The notes under the pieces: model-generated
Databases searched by the model: none
What the model was told of the DNA's origin: nothing
The model's input: the letters and a program-made list of their open reading frames with translations, nothing else
From: Sulfurospirillaceae bacterium
GTDB taxonomy: Bacteria; Campylobacterota; Campylobacteria; Campylobacterales; Sulfurospirillaceae
Direction of reading: 5' to 3'
NCBI GenBank assembly: GCA_028684065.1
Contig: JAQUGO010000003.1
Location: forward strand, 300,618-364,617
DNA: 64,000 nucleotides
Program-made: the position numbers and the translations under genes
Shown: positions 45,079 to 55,560 of the stretch, in pieces
Layout of the letters: the number at the start of each line of letters is the position of its first letter
Numbering within the stretch: the stretch's first letter is position 1

Positions 45079-45343
45079 CGTTACACGCTCCTTTGTCCAT
45101 TAATTTTTAGTGATAGTCTATTTGAAAAGCCTATTATTTTACAGAGTCATTAGTGATAAAACATGCCAAATTATACACTAAATAAAAGTCGATGGCATCT
45201 CTTATATAACCATTTTTTATGCCTCTTAAAGAGTAATATAGCTGAAATTTCAAACTTTATATCTTTAGGTAATGTTATTATAATTTTATTCTACTATAGT
45301 GCGAAATAACATTTATGTACACTGCTTTTATATGGAGAAAAAC

Positions 45344-46342
45344 ATGCATCCTAAAAAAATACCCTTATCGGTTTTAGATTTGATTCCCGTAGGAGAAGGC
45401 TTTACCATCGCGCAAGCCATCGCCAATAGCACCAAACTAGCCCAAGCGGTTGAAGCGTTTGGATATAAGCGTTATTGGGTTGCAGAACATCACAATTTTA
45501 GCGGAATTGCCAGTGCCGCAACCTCGGTAGTGCTCGGTTACATTGGTGCACACACGCAGACGATTCGGATAGGCTCTGGCGGCATTATGCTCCCCAACCA
45601 TGCGCCACTCGTGATTGCTGAACAATTTGGAACGCTAGAGTCTTTGTATCCTCATAGGATAGATTTGGGTTTAGGAAGAGCTCCTGGAACAGACAGACAA
45701 ACCATGCTAGCACTTAGACGTAATACCAACAATGACGGCTCAGACTTTCCTATGATGCTTGAACATTTACAATACTTTTTATCGGATAAAGCGGGCACTA
45801 AGGGAATTAAAGCAGTCCCTGGATATGGACTTGATATACCCATTTGGTTGCTGGGTTCAAGCACCTTTAGTGCGCAATTAGCGGCAGAAAAAGGATTGCC
45901 TTTCGCATTTGCCTCACACTTTGCGCCTGATGCCATGGAAGAGGCCATAAGACTCTATCATGCAAACTTTCAACCCTCCTCTCAACTCAAAGAGCCTTAT
46001 ATGATCATTTGCATCAATGTCGTCTGTGCTGAAACCCAAGAGCAAGCTCACTACCTAGCGACAAGTGAACTTCAAAAGTTTCTTCATCTTCAACGTGGTG
46101 ACAATAGCCCGTTATGTAAACCCACACATAATATGAGTTCTTTATGGGAAGCGTGGGAAGAAACCAGCATACGACATAAAACACGAGAATCTATATGGGG
46201 AACACCTACTTTGGTTAAAGAAAAACTTGAACGTCTTGTGGAGAGAACAGGTGCCAATGAAGTGATGATAAACTCTATGATTTATAATCCAGAAGATAGA
46301 CTAAAATCGTATGAGCTTATTTCGAAAGTTTGGTTTGAATGA
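45344..46342 (+). CDS. LLM class flavin-dependent oxidoreductase (luciferase-like)
   Basis: 332 residues from the ATG at 45344, which has GGAG 6 bases upstream; a GTG at 45299 and an ATG at 45332 are poorer. The bacterial luciferase-like fold is marked by [12 protein letters not shown] at the N terminus, [37 protein letters not shown] and [14 protein letters not shown]. This is the MsnO8/YhbW subgroup, FMN-dependent oxidoreductases of mostly unknown substrate. It is monocistronic, with a strong hairpin after the stop. Confidence 0.87.
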   Translation: MHPKKIPLSVLDLIPVGEGFTIAQAIANSTKLAQAVEAFGYKRYWVAEHHNFSGIASAATSVVLGYIGAHTQTIRIGSGGIMLPNHAPLVIAEQFGTLESLYPHRIDLGLGRAPGTDRQTMLALRRNTNNDGSDFPMMLEHLQYFLSDKAGTKGIKAVPGYGLDIPIWLLGSSTFSAQLAAEKGLPFAFASHFAPDAMEEAIRLYHANFQPSSQLKEPYMIICINVVCAETQEQAHYLATSELQKFLHLQRGDNSPLCKPTHNMSSLWEAWEETSIRHKTRESIWGTPTLVKEKLERLVERTGANEVMINSMIYNPEDRLKSYELISKVWFE

Positions 46343-46356
46343 GGCATCAGTAAAAT

Positions 46357-46414
46357 AAAAAGTTAAAAGTTTAGCTCTGACCACTATTCTTGAGGGCTAA
46401 ACTTTTAACTTTTT
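46357..46414. terminator. 19-bp stem bidirectional terminator
   Basis: AAAAAGTTAAAAGTTTAGC (46357-46375) pairs perfectly with its complement at 46396-46414 around a 20-base loop, 15 bases after the LLM gene stop. T-runs and A-runs flank both sides. The arm sequence ACTTTTAACTT also appears in the 11962-12420 elements. Confidence 0.85.
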
Positions 46415-46497
46415 TCCCATTAACTATCTATTTTATGAGGGAAATTTCAGCTAAATTTCGACTAAAAATCTTTACATGTAAAACATTCAGTATACTC

Positions 46498-46857
46498 CTA
46501 AAACCCCAACAACCGTGACTTTGGATCACCTTTGTGCGTATTAATTCCCAGTACCATACTCTCATAAACTGCTTCGGATTTAAGAGCGTATTCAACTCTT
46601 TGTTGCTTGCCCTTTTTATCGTATGTCATACACACAGGTACAGAACGAATGCCAAAATATTCGGCTACTGCGGGTGCTTCATCGAGATTACATGTAAAAA
46701 AATCTACCTCAAAGGTATTTTTTTGAATGATGCGTGCTAGTCTTGCATGGGCAATTTTGCATTGATTGCATTGAGTGGTATAGAATAAAAGGAAAAAAGC
46801 ACGAGGAGATGGTTCGTGTAAATGTTTAAAAATGGCGGCTTCATCTAAAGAGTGCAT
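46498..46857 (-). CDS. Thioredoxin-like protein
   Basis: 119 residues with a thioredoxin fold: FFLLFYTTQCNQCKIAH with CNQC at residues 30-33, then an acidic middle and the GIRSVPVCMTYDKKG cis-Pro loop. It has no signal peptide, so it is cytoplasmic. The CNQC active site is unusual for thioredoxin (CGPC) and suggests a specialised reductase or a redox-inactive relative. Its ATG overlaps the bioV stop (TAATG). It is the last gene of the 54391-46498 operon. Confidence 0.78.
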   Translation of the reverse strand: MHSLDEAAIFKHLHEPSPRAFFLLFYTTQCNQCKIAHARLARIIQKNTFEVDFFTCNLDEAPAVAEYFGIRSVPVCMTYDKKGKQQRVEYALKSEAVYESMVLGINTHKGDPKSRLLGF

Positions 46858-47366
46858 TATTTTAGGATATGCCCTACTCTTTTAAAGTAATAAAAACTTG
46901 CAAAGGGTAGAAAAAAATCTTTTACATGTAAAGCATTGATAATAGTATCTTGCTCGCCCACATAAATTTCTATTTTAATGCCTCGCTCTTTCAGCATTTT
47001 GAGTTTTTCTGCATCCCAAATATAGTGCAAAAGCTCGTGCAACTCTTCTACGCTTCCTTGTTTAAAGTATGGTTGCATGTCGAAGTTTGAGGGAGAAACG
47101 ATATTTTGCATAAAATTTTGTGTATAAAGGGCACTGTTTTTGCTAAATGAAAGGGTTTGAAGCTTTTTAAATTTAGTGTCTTTATCTTGAAAAAAAGCAG
47201 GAGAAAAGAGTTGAAGAGTGTCGATACGCTCTTGACATGTAAGGGTATATTCAAAAGCTTTGATGGCGCCGTAGCTAAATCCTGCTACGGTAAAATCGTT
47301 GGTGTTGAGAAAATCTTGGAAGATTTCCTCTTCATTCTGAAAGCAAAAACCATTAAAGTAGTGCAT
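46857..47366 (-). CDS. bioV: Pimeloyl-ACP methyl ester esterase, BioV-like
   Basis: 169 residues, a minimal alpha/beta hydrolase. The nucleophile elbow is GFSYGA with S31, the acid is probably D140 (GEQDT) and the histidine H166 (VGHIL). It is short and closely resembles H. pylori BioV (HP1407), which demethylates pimeloyl-ACP methyl ester for biotin synthesis, replacing BioH. It overlaps the ftsH-like gene by 14 bases. No other biotin gene is in the window. A different small esterase role is possible. Confidence 0.8.
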   Translation of the reverse strand: MHYFNGFCFQNEEEIFQDFLNTNDFTVAGFSYGAIKAFEYTLTCQERIDTLQLFSPAFFQDKDTKFKKLQTLSFSKNSALYTQNFMQNIVSPSNFDMQPYFKQGSVEELHELLHYIWDAEKLKMLKERGIKIEIYVGEQDTIINALHVKDFFLPFASFYYFKRVGHILK

Positions 47367-49011
47367 CTACCATCTCTTTGAGGCGTATTTTAGTGATACT
47401 CTCTTTCTCGTTGAGTTCTTTGGCGATTTGTTCTAGTGTCGTATTCATACCTTCTAAAAACTTCTCAATTTCTTTGTAAGCACTTTCAAGAATAATAAGA
47501 ACGTCATTATCATTTGGAATGATTTTTTCACCCATGCCATAAACTTCAACCATCTGTTTGGCTATTTCCGTAGCACGGAGTAAATCTTCTGTGGCATTGG
47601 AAAATTTTTCATTGTATTTAAGTTTAGTTGCCGCGCTTCCTGCGAGATAGACCTTAATTTTAGAAAGCATTTGGGTTTTTGATTCGATCTCTCTATCGAC
47701 ATCTTTAAGTCGGTCATTAATGATAGTGATTTTATCAAAATCGATTTCAAACCAATAGGCACACAAGGCTTTGGCTGCTTGATAGAGCGACTGTATCTCT
47801 TTTTCTTCATCGGAGAAGATAAGCATTTTTTTCTTGCCCATTAAGACTTTTTGTCTAACCGCCACAAAATCTTGTAGTTCAAGGTAAATGGATTCCCTGC
47901 GTAACGCATTGATTGCGGCTTCATTGACAAAGGTGGCTAATGCCGCACCACTAAAGCCTACGCTCATATTTGCTAACTCTTCAGGTGATGCCATCGTTGG
48001 TTTATTTTTGAGGTAGGATTTTAATATCTCAATACGGTCATTTTTATCGGGTAAAGGGATAAAGATACGTCTATCAAATCTGCCTGAACGGAGGAGTGCT
48101 TCATCAATAATTTCTATCTTATTGGTAGCGGCGATGACAATGACCCCACTGCTATCCTCAAACCCATCCATTTCGGTTAAAAGTTGGTTTAGCGTAGATT
48201 CACGCTCATCATTACGCATGCCTCCCCTTGCCTTTCCTACAGCATCTATTTCATCGATAAAGATGATAGAAGGCGCATTGGCTTTAGCTTGTGAAAAGAG
48301 TTCACGTACTCTCTTCGCTCCCATGCCCACATAAATCTGCACAAATGTCGCGCCACTTTGATAGAAAAATGGCACACTTGCCTCGCCTGCAACCGCTTTG
48401 GCAATCATCGTTTTACCCACACCAGGAGGGCCTACAAGTAAGACACCTCGTGGCAAGGTAATACCATATTTTTTATATTTGATAGGATTTTTAAGAAAAT
48501 CGACAATTTCTTCTAATTCTTCCTTAACATCTTTTATCCCAGCTACATCTTTGAAAGAGACACTAGAGCGCACAGGTCGGATGATACTTGTCATAAAAGG
48601 GTCAAAAGCATAGGCTTTTTGGTTCGCTTCATTCTCTTTTTTAGTCTCTTCGGCACGTTTTTTACGAGCATAGGTAAAAAAGCCTAAGAGCACTACCAAT
48701 AGAAGAGCTAGTGCGGTTAAATCTGCCAATAAAGGATTCTCTTTTTCCACTTGGATAGGTACAACTTTTAAGAGTTCTTGAATGTCAATACCATCTTTGA
48801 GAATAGCGTAGCTTTCATTATGTGCATACAAAACAACTTCATTATTGTCCACTTTGGCTTTGGTGATAATTCCACTATCTAAAAGGGCGTGATACGTTGG
48901 TAGGTCGATGATTTTAGGGGCGATACGAAGATAACCAAATGCTAATAACGTGGTGATAAGACTTATCGCCATTAAAGATAACATGAGTTTTTTAGATTTA
49001 AAAAGTTGCAT
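47353..49011 (-). CDS. FtsH-like AAA+ membrane protein with degenerate protease motif
   Basis: 552 residues. TM1 is about 8-27, followed by a periplasmic loop and TM2 about 96-114. The AAA+ domain is intact: Walker A GPPGVGKT, Walker B IIFIDEID, second region of homology with RSGRFDRRI. The M41 protease domain follows, but the zinc motif HEAGH is replaced by YQAAK at about residues 410-414 (sequence LYQAAKALCAYWF), so two zinc histidines and the catalytic glutamate are lost. The third-ligand region (ATEDLLRATEIAKQMVEVYGMGE) is still recognisable. HP0286 occupies the same operon place. It probably acts as a membrane unfoldase or as a partner of the true FtsH. Confidence 0.88.
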   Translation of the reverse strand: MQLFKSKKLMLSLMAISLITTLLAFGYLRIAPKIIDLPTYHALLDSGIITKAKVDNNEVVLYAHNESYAILKDGIDIQELLKVVPIQVEKENPLLADLTALALLLVVLLGFFTYARKKRAEETKKENEANQKAYAFDPFMTSIIRPVRSSVSFKDVAGIKDVKEELEEIVDFLKNPIKYKKYGITLPRGVLLVGPPGVGKTMIAKAVAGEASVPFFYQSGATFVQIYVGMGAKRVRELFSQAKANAPSIIFIDEIDAVGKARGGMRNDERESTLNQLLTEMDGFEDSSGVIVIAATNKIEIIDEALLRSGRFDRRIFIPLPDKNDRIEILKSYLKNKPTMASPEELANMSVGFSGAALATFVNEAAINALRRESIYLELQDFVAVRQKVLMGKKKMLIFSDEEKEIQSLYQAAKALCAYWFEIDFDKITIINDRLKDVDREIESKTQMLSKIKVYLAGSAATKLKYNEKFSNATEDLLRATEIAKQMVEVYGMGEKIIPNDNDVLIILESAYKEIEKFLEGMNTTLEQIAKELNEKESITKIRLKEMVDALL

Positions 49012-50242
49012 GATTTGCCTCCGTTGAGACTGTGTAGGTATCTAAGTGTACCCATTCTTTTAAAATATCACGATTGCTCTGGATAAAAACACGGTTATAA
49101 AATTGGTCAAAACCAGTGTATAGGCCTTCTTTAACCTCTTCCACTAAAACATCCAAAGGAATATTGGCATGGTCGTGTCGAAATAGAAGGTTTTTATGGG
49201 TTACAAGGGCTTCGATTTGTTTCAATCGCTCTTTAGCAACGTCACCTTTGATTTGTTCTTTCATCGTACTTGAAGGTGTACCATCACGTTTGGAGTACGG
49301 AAATGCGTGGATATGCGTGAGCGGAAATTGCTCAAGGAGCGTATAAGCTTCTTGCCAAATCGCTTCACTCTCACCAGGATGTCCCGTGATAAAATCCGTT
49401 CCAAGTGCAAAACCACGTGAGGAGAGTTCATGAAAGAGTTCCAAATCACGCATCACATGATTACGTCGGCGCATGATTTCTAGCATCTTCTCAGAAGTGT
49501 GTTGCAACGCTACATGTAAATGCCGCTCAAGCCATGGCTCATCAAGAATTTCACGAAAACTTTCATCTATCTGCACAGGCTCAATGCTTCCTAAACGAAC
49601 TCTACGTACCCCTCGTATTGCTCCGATTTTTTGTACCAAACGACCCAAAGAGCTTGATTTGTCTTTACCATAACTTCCTATGTTGGTTCCTGTGAGAACA
49701 AACTCACCGTAGCCATTGATCGCTAGCTTTTCAATTTGCTCTATGATTTTACTTTCATCTTGGCTTCTTGCATTGCCTCTGACATAAGGAATAATGCAGT
49801 AAGAACATCTAAAGTTACACCCTTCTTGAATTTTGATAAAGGCTTTGGTTTTACCAGCGTACTCTTCGACGATAGTCGTATCGAGTGAGGTCAAATCACC
49901 AATTTCGTAAAAGCGAGTGTCCCGTTTTAACAAAGTGTTGATATGCTCTTTCTCCGAGTGCCCAAAGACACCAAAGACTTTTTCTTTACCAAAAAGATCT
50001 TCACCTTTACTGATGGCGCCACACCCTGCGATGATGACTTTAGCTCCTTTTTTGGAAGCACTATTGACATAGCTTCGAACACCTGTATCTGCACCATTGG
50101 TAACGGTGCAGGAGTTGATGACGATAAAATCAGCCTCTTGTTCATCTTGTGTGACTTCAAAGTCTTTAAGGTTTTCAATCATAATTTGAGTGTCATAAAT
50201 ATTGGTACGACAGCCAAAGGTTTTAAAATAGACTTTTTTCAC
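48998..50242 (-). CDS. mtaB: tRNA t6A methylthiotransferase (MtaB-like)
   Basis: 414 residues of the MiaB/MtaB/RimO radical SAM family. The N-terminal UPF0004 domain (YFKTFGCRTNIYDTQ, with the further cysteines in VINSCTVTN and AGCGAIS) holds one 4Fe-4S cluster. The radical SAM motif CNFRCSYCIIPYVRG starts near residue 142. The C-terminal TRAM-like region looks short. It adds a methylthio group to t6A37 of tRNA. MtaB, rather than MiaB, is suggested by the GCRTN block. It overlaps mscS by 4 and the ftsH-like gene by 14 bases. HP0285 is the equivalent. Confidence 0.88.
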   Translation of the reverse strand: MKKVYFKTFGCRTNIYDTQIMIENLKDFEVTQDEQEADFIVINSCTVTNGADTGVRSYVNSASKKGAKVIIAGCGAISKGEDLFGKEKVFGVFGHSEKEHINTLLKRDTRFYEIGDLTSLDTTIVEEYAGKTKAFIKIQEGCNFRCSYCIIPYVRGNARSQDESKIIEQIEKLAINGYGEFVLTGTNIGSYGKDKSSSLGRLVQKIGAIRGVRRVRLGSIEPVQIDESFREILDEPWLERHLHVALQHTSEKMLEIMRRRNHVMRDLELFHELSSRGFALGTDFITGHPGESEAIWQEAYTLLEQFPLTHIHAFPYSKRDGTPSSTMKEQIKGDVAKERLKQIEALVTHKNLLFRHDHANIPLDVLVEEVKEGLYTGFDQFYNRVFIQSNRDILKEWVHLDTYTVSTEANHATF

Positions 50243-51852
50243 ACAATACCTTTTTCAGCTAATTCGGGTGGTAGTTCTTTAGGGCGTTGTTGCTTGCCAA
50301 AATTGATATTTTGTGTTGGGTAAGCGATGGTAATATCCTCTTCTTTCGTCAGTGCTTCAATGAATTCACTGCACAATGTACTTCTAAGCGTTAGTGCGGC
50401 ATACGAGTTTGTCATATACCACGCACTGATACACATCCCTTGTGGTTCAATAAAGGAATAGATACGAGGTTCAACATTGGTATTTTTAAGACTGTATTGA
50501 TTGCGCAAGAGGTTGAGTTGTTTGCGCGCAATATCAGTATAACCTTTAGAGTATTTTTTAGTGATTTCACGTACGATATACATGGCTTTTTTATGATTGG
50601 AATCAAACGTGATGAAGATGTCGATACCATCCCAAACAGTGCGTAAAGTGCCATGGGTATAGTTTGAAATAAGTGTCGTAAAGATGTAGTTGTTAGGAAT
50701 AAAGATAACTCGTCCAGAACGTCTATTCTCAAGATACGATGTCAATGTAATATCTTCAAAGATAGTAATGCGTAACAATGAGATATCGATGATATCGCCT
50801 ACGTATGGTAAACCATCTTTTTTGACCTTCACACGATCACCTACATGTAGGCTTCCACCAAAAATGATAACCATCCATCCGAGAATGCTCATAAACCAAT
50901 CTTTCATTGCAATAGCAATACCTGCTGAGGCAAAACCAAGTACTGTCACGAGGTAGGAGACATTTTCAATATAGGAGAAAAGCAAAATAATGACAATAAG
51001 CGTGATATTTAAAAAATTGATAATTTTATTCGCCATATAAAAGCGTTCATTGTCTTGGATATAGCGCTTAGCCACAAATTTTAAAAGAAGCGTAAAAATA
51101 ATGACAAAAGCGATAATAATACCAATATCTAAAGCACGCTTCATCTGTACGGTAATATCTTGTGTGACACGTATAGTCGCTTCTTCTACTTTTTTAACAT
51201 AGAGTGAATACGTCGTGCTTGCAATTTCTTCAGCTGAGAGAAAAGCATTAAGTTCTTTTTGATTTTCATGGATTGTTTTACTCTCCAGTGCCATTGGATC
51301 AATTTGGATAATCTCTTCTTGCGCTAGTATCGACTCTTGCAATTTACTAATCAAAAGTTTTAATCTATCAAGCCTTGTTTTATATTCATCGCTGAATTGT
51401 TTAATTTTTTTGATATACGAAAAAGCAGAGATAATAGCAAAAGGGTTGCTAATACGTGGATAGGTTTCTATTTCAGCTGGTTCTATCAGTTTTGAAAAAG
51501 GAGCATTTTTAAATTCATAAAGAAGTTCTAACTGTTTTTCAAGTGACTCTTGTCGACTAAGCAGTTTTTCGTATTTTTCTAAAGAATTTTTTTCTTTGCT
51601 TGATTTGAATTTTTTAAGCTCCATATCAACGGTAGTGAGCTCTTCAATGAGCTTTTGATAGGTCATATAGTTTCCATAGCGCTTAAACCAAAGATTATCC
51701 ATAATGGAGTTATTGATTGACTCTATTTTTTGCTTTAAAGATTCAATTTTTAGGCTATTTTCAGGCGTCAATATCAACGGTTGTGTTCCATTGACATCTG
51801 CATACATGAGACGACATGCAAAGATTAGCAGTAAAATTAGCTTTTTAAGCAT
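50239..51852 (-). CDS. MscS family mechanosensitive channel
   Basis: 537 residues from the ATG at 51852 (AAGGAATACG upstream); the in-frame ATG at 51918 would read through aroB. There is a signal-like first helix ([18 protein letters not shown]), then a periplasmic coiled-coil-rich region to about residue 230. Three transmembrane segments follow; the last one, [24 protein letters not shown], is the pore-lining glycine/alanine helix of MscS. The cytoplasmic beta and alpha-beta domains include [13 protein letters not shown]. It releases ions under osmotic downshift. It overlaps aroB by 8 bases. Confidence 0.88.
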   Translation of the reverse strand: MLKKLILLLIFACRLMYADVNGTQPLILTPENSLKIESLKQKIESINNSIMDNLWFKRYGNYMTYQKLIEELTTVDMELKKFKSSKEKNSLEKYEKLLSRQESLEKQLELLYEFKNAPFSKLIEPAEIETYPRISNPFAIISAFSYIKKIKQFSDEYKTRLDRLKLLISKLQESILAQEEIIQIDPMALESKTIHENQKELNAFLSAEEIASTTYSLYVKKVEEATIRVTQDITVQMKRALDIGIIIAFVIIFTLLLKFVAKRYIQDNERFYMANKIINFLNITLIVIILLFSYIENVSYLVTVLGFASAGIAIAMKDWFMSILGWMVIIFGGSLHVGDRVKVKKDGLPYVGDIIDISLLRITIFEDITLTSYLENRRSGRVIFIPNNYIFTTLISNYTHGTLRTVWDGIDIFITFDSNHKKAMYIVREITKKYSKGYTDIARKQLNLLRNQYSLKNTNVEPRIYSFIEPQGMCISAWYMTNSYAALTLRSTLCSEFIEALTKEEDITIAYPTQNINFGKQQRPKELPPELAEKGIV

Positions 51853-52894
51853 GGACGTATTCCTTGAGTATTTCCATAACGTTTTCCTTAGAAATATCAT
51901 TTTTAATGATGAAACCACCTATCTTCTCGGGTAATATAAAAGTAATACGTGAATGAGCACTTTTCTTATCTAAAAAGAAAGCATTGTAAAAATTTTCAGC
52001 GCTGGTAATAGTGTATGTGGTTGGAAGGTTATAACACTTTAAAAGTGTTTTAACACGGTTTGCACTTTGTTCATCTAAAAAGCCCAATTTGACAGCTAAA
52101 GCATTAGCCATGACCATTCCAATGGCAACAGCTTCTCCGTGTAAATAGGTTTCATAGTTGGTTTCATTTTCGATAATATGGGCAAAAGTATGGCCATAAT
52201 TCAATACGGCCCGTACGCCACCTTCTCTTTCATCCAACGCCACAACCCTAGCTTTGGTTTCAACACTTTTTTGGATAGCCATTTTTAAAAAAGTATCTTC
52301 ACGAATATCATGATTTTCAAGCCATTCAAAAAAATCTTTGTCAAATGTGACAGCCATTTTGATGATTTCAGCGACACCTGCACTAAATTCACGAGGGGGT
52401 AAAGTTTTTAAAAAAGTGCTTTCACAGTAAACGGCACGTGGTTGCCAAAAGGTGCCGATGAGGTTTTTACCATAACTATTATTGATACCTGTTTTTCCAC
52501 CTACACTAGCATCCACTTGCGCCAAAAGTGTAGTGGGGATTTGGATAAAGTCAATACCTCTTTGAAAAATAGAAGCTGCAAAGCCTGTCATATCGCCGAT
52601 AACACCACCGCCGAAGGCAATTAAGAGTGATTTTCGATCAAGTCGATGTTCAAAACAACCGTTGAGAATCGTATTAAGTGAGTCAAAATTTTTATATTTT
52701 TCACCATCTTCGAGGGTAATAACACAATACTCTTTGACATGTAAACGAGACAGTAGTGTTGTGAGATGCAAAGATGAGACAGTTGTGTTGGTAATAATAG
52801 CAACTTTAGTGTCGAAAGAAAGTGTTTGAAGCTCATCAATATAAACACTATAACTACGGGTTGCAGTTTCGTTAAAAGCAATATCTATTTTCAT
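51845..52894 (-). CDS. aroB: 3-dehydroquinate synthase
   Basis: 349 residues from the ATG at 52894; an in-frame ATG at 52930 is less likely. NAD-binding [39 protein letters not shown] and the zinc/active-site block [12 protein letters not shown] are classic. It converts DAHP to 3-dehydroquinate in the shikimate pathway. It is separated by about 93 bases from the TrkA-C-like gene and overlaps mscS, so it may open the downstream operon. The same aroB-mscS-mtaB order exists in H. pylori. Confidence 0.95.
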   Translation of the reverse strand: MKIDIAFNETATRSYSVYIDELQTLSFDTKVAIITNTTVSSLHLTTLLSRLHVKEYCVITLEDGEKYKNFDSLNTILNGCFEHRLDRKSLLIAFGGGVIGDMTGFAASIFQRGIDFIQIPTTLLAQVDASVGGKTGINNSYGKNLIGTFWQPRAVYCESTFLKTLPPREFSAGVAEIIKMAVTFDKDFFEWLENHDIREDTFLKMAIQKSVETKARVVALDEREGGVRAVLNYGHTFAHIIENETNYETYLHGEAVAIGMVMANALAVKLGFLDEQSANRVKTLLKCYNLPTTYTITSAENFYNAFFLDKKSAHSRITFILPEKIGGFIIKNDISKENVMEILKEYVHA

Positions 52895-52987
52895 GTAGTA
52901 TCCACAAGTTTTTGTACTTATAATACTCAAAAATCACTTAATTTACTCTAACCATTCCCTTGATATCGATCATACTTAAGGCGTATG

Positions 52988-54391
52988 TTAAATACTTGTA
53001 GGTATAAAAAGCTGATAGTTATTAGCGAGTTTAAAATGCAGTTTTTCCATATCGGTGGAGAAGATAGAAAAAAAGTTTGATTCTAAAACTTTGGTGCTAA
53101 ATGGTAAAAATTGCAAAATCGAATCTTTGTTTTTAAGTTTTAAAAGAGGATTTTTTTCACTACGTATCACATCCACGTCGCGTCCAAAAAGCTTTGAAAG
53201 GTTGTCAAAGTGCTCAACAAGATTATTTTTTTCACCCAAGTTTTCAGGGTCATACATGTAAAGTTTGATATCCAATGAGAGTTGTTTGGCAACATCGAAA
53301 ATCACAGAAGACTCTTTTTCTATCTCTTCCGCATCATTGCTAAGGATAACACCCTCTTTAAGGCTTGAAAAACCACGTTTTCCCATTTTAAGGATAGGAA
53401 GTTTACAATTAAAAAGAGCGTGTCTATTTTTTTGAAAAAATTTATTCATCACAATAACAAGACCAATATCCATTTTTTCAGTATCAGTGGTTAAAGCCTT
53501 ATTGGCAATGGTCTCAAAATAATCTATCATAATGTTGATATGGTTATTACGGTAGCTTTTGATTTTTTCAAAAGCCCGTGAACAGGTTGGATTGATAACT
53601 TTAACGTGAAGTTTTTTACTATTGAGTTTGGAGTGTAATAAAAGAGCATCATTAACGAGGGTATCAATCTCTTTTTCGTTCATGTTGAGCATATCAACCA
53701 AACAGTAGATACTGCTTCCAAAAGGAGCTGGAAATTGTCCTAGTTCTTGTTTGACACTTCTAAAAACACTTTGTAACACTTTTGGGTCGCCAATGGCTAA
53801 GAGAACATCATTGGGCATGATCATCAGTGTTGGGCGCGCTAAAATGAGATTATTGGCACGATAAACAGCCGCAATTTTCCATTTGTTTTGCTGAATGGAG
53901 GCTAAATGTCGGTAAACGTAAGAGCTTCCGATGGGAACAGAGATTTCCATGATTTCCCCGATGCCTAAACCCACATTTTGAGCAACAACAGGCATTCCAG
54001 GAAGATAATCTTTAAAACGTGTGGCAAGAATATCGCGTGAATTGAGTAAAAAAAGACGTTTGTCTTCGATTTTTAAATCCCATCTGTCCATCAGTACAAT
54101 TTGCACTCTTTTGTCGAGTGCGCGGATGTTTTTATAGGTTGCTTTAACATCGAATTCGTTGGATAAGAGAATCATGATATGAAAAAATTGTTCATTTAAA
54201 ACGATGGAAAGTTTTTCAAAACTGGTTGGGTCAAATTCAAAAAATTTAAAATTCTCAGGGCGTTTTTTGGGAAGGGTCTCTTCTTTATAGGTGATGACAT
54301 AGTAGGTGTTTTCACCTGCTTCGGATTCTATAACTCTTTCTAAAAATTGTTTTGCTAGAATACCATCAGCGATGATTAGAATTTTTTTCAT
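52988..54391 (-). CDS. Conserved protein with N-terminal Rossmann and TrkA-C-like domains (HP0282-like)
   Basis: 467 residues. The N terminus (KKILIIADGILAKQFLERVIESE) is Rossmann-like but lacks a clean GxGxxG. A TrkA-C/RCK_C-type segment (ISVPIGSSYVYRHLASIQQNKWKIAAVYRANNLILARPTLMIMPNDVLLAIGD) follows at about residues 150-210. The last 250 residues are unique. There are no transmembrane helices. The family (COG3400-like) is conserved in Campylobacterota between tgt and aroB, as here. A role in potassium-channel or transporter gating is suggested by the RCK_C fold, not shown. It is divergent from tgt. Confidence 0.78.
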   Translation of the reverse strand: MKKILIIADGILAKQFLERVIESEAGENTYYVITYKEETLPKKRPENFKFFEFDPTSFEKLSIVLNEQFFHIMILLSNEFDVKATYKNIRALDKRVQIVLMDRWDLKIEDKRLFLLNSRDILATRFKDYLPGMPVVAQNVGLGIGEIMEISVPIGSSYVYRHLASIQQNKWKIAAVYRANNLILARPTLMIMPNDVLLAIGDPKVLQSVFRSVKQELGQFPAPFGSSIYCLVDMLNMNEKEIDTLVNDALLLHSKLNSKKLHVKVINPTCSRAFEKIKSYRNNHINIMIDYFETIANKALTTDTEKMDIGLVIVMNKFFQKNRHALFNCKLPILKMGKRGFSSLKEGVILSNDAEEIEKESSVIFDVAKQLSLDIKLYMYDPENLGEKNNLVEHFDNLSKLFGRDVDVIRSEKNPLLKLKNKDSILQFLPFSTKVLESNFFSIFSTDMEKLHFKLANNYQLFIPTSI

Positions 54392-54438
54392 AAAAAGTAC
54401 CCCTCGCTCCTATAAAATGAGAGGATATTATAACTAAA

Positions 54439-55560
54439 ATGCAATTTCAGATAGATAAAACCGATGGACGTGCGCGTGCATGTACTATCAAAACGGCACA
54501 TAGTACCATTCAAACTCCCGTCTTTATGCCTGTTGGAACAGCGGGGAGCGTAAAAAGCTTAGATGCTAAAGATATGTATGAACTCTTGGGGGCTCAGATA
54601 ATTTTAGGCAATACTTACCATCTTTATCTCAGACCTGGAGATAAAACGATTCATCAATTAGGTGGGCTTCATGGTTTTACGCAATTTCCCAATAGTTTTT
54701 TAACTGATAGTGGTGGTTTTCAGGCGTTTAGTTTGAGCGATATCTCCAAAGCTGATGCCAATGGTATTACATTCAAAAGCCATATAGATGGTTCTATGCA
54801 CTATTTTACACCGGAGAAGGTGTTAGATATCCAATACAATTTTAACTCAGATATTATGATGATACTCGATGATTTAGTCGCTCTTCCAGCAACCAAAGAG
54901 CGTATCGCTTTATCGATTAAACGCACGACTGATTGGGCGAAAAAGGCAATAGTGTATCATAAAGAGCAACAAAGCAAAGGCATTGGTGAACACCAAAATA
55001 TTTTTGCGATTATCCAAGGTGGAACGGATAAGGAGTTTCGACACCAAAGTGCTACCGAGCTGTGTGCCCTTCCCTTTGATGGTTTTGCCATTGGTGGGTT
55101 GAGTGTGGGTGAAGCCAATGTTGAGATGTATGAAACAGTAGAATACACAACGCCACTGATGCCTGAAAACAAGCCTCGCTATTTAATGGGTGTAGGCACA
55201 CCTGAGGATTTGGTGGAGAATGTGGAACGTGGTGTGGATATGTTTGATTGCGTGATGCCTACACGTAATGCACGTAATGGCACACTTTTCACTTCTTTTG
55301 GTAAAATGAATATCAAATCTTCCAAATTTTCTCTTGATGCTGGACCTGTTGACCCTGAGTGTGGATGCTTTGCATGTCAGCATTACAGTCGCGCCTATTT
55401 ACATCATCTTTTTCGTGCTAAAGAGTTGACCTATTTTAGGCTTGCTTCTTTGCACAATCTGCACTATTACCTTACCTTAATGAAACAGATGCGTGAAGCC
55501 ATTTTATCAGGTCAATTTGCCGAATTTAAACAACATTTTTATGCTAAACGAGCTCAATAA
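54439..55560 (+). CDS. tgt: Queuine tRNA-ribosyltransferase (tRNA-guanine transglycosylase)
   Basis: 373 residues. The catalytic aspartate block [12 protein letters not shown], the [10 protein letters not shown] substrate loop and the nucleophile region [13 protein letters not shown] are present. The zinc site [17 protein letters not shown] holds three Cys and a His. It exchanges guanine 34 for preQ1 in GUN-anticodon tRNAs. It is first of a three-gene run, and its stop overlaps the xerH start (TAATG). The promoter must lie in the short gap to the divergent TrkA-C-like gene (54392-54438). Confidence 0.95.
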   Translation: MQFQIDKTDGRARACTIKTAHSTIQTPVFMPVGTAGSVKSLDAKDMYELLGAQIILGNTYHLYLRPGDKTIHQLGGLHGFTQFPNSFLTDSGGFQAFSLSDISKADANGITFKSHIDGSMHYFTPEKVLDIQYNFNSDIMMILDDLVALPATKERIALSIKRTTDWAKKAIVYHKEQQSKGIGEHQNIFAIIQGGTDKEFRHQSATELCALPFDGFAIGGLSVGEANVEMYETVEYTTPLMPENKPRYLMGVGTPEDLVENVERGVDMFDCVMPTRNARNGTLFTSFGKMNIKSSKFSLDAGPVDPECGCFACQHYSRAYLHHLFRAKELTYFRLASLHNLHYYLTLMKQMREAILSGQFAEFKQHFYAKRAQ

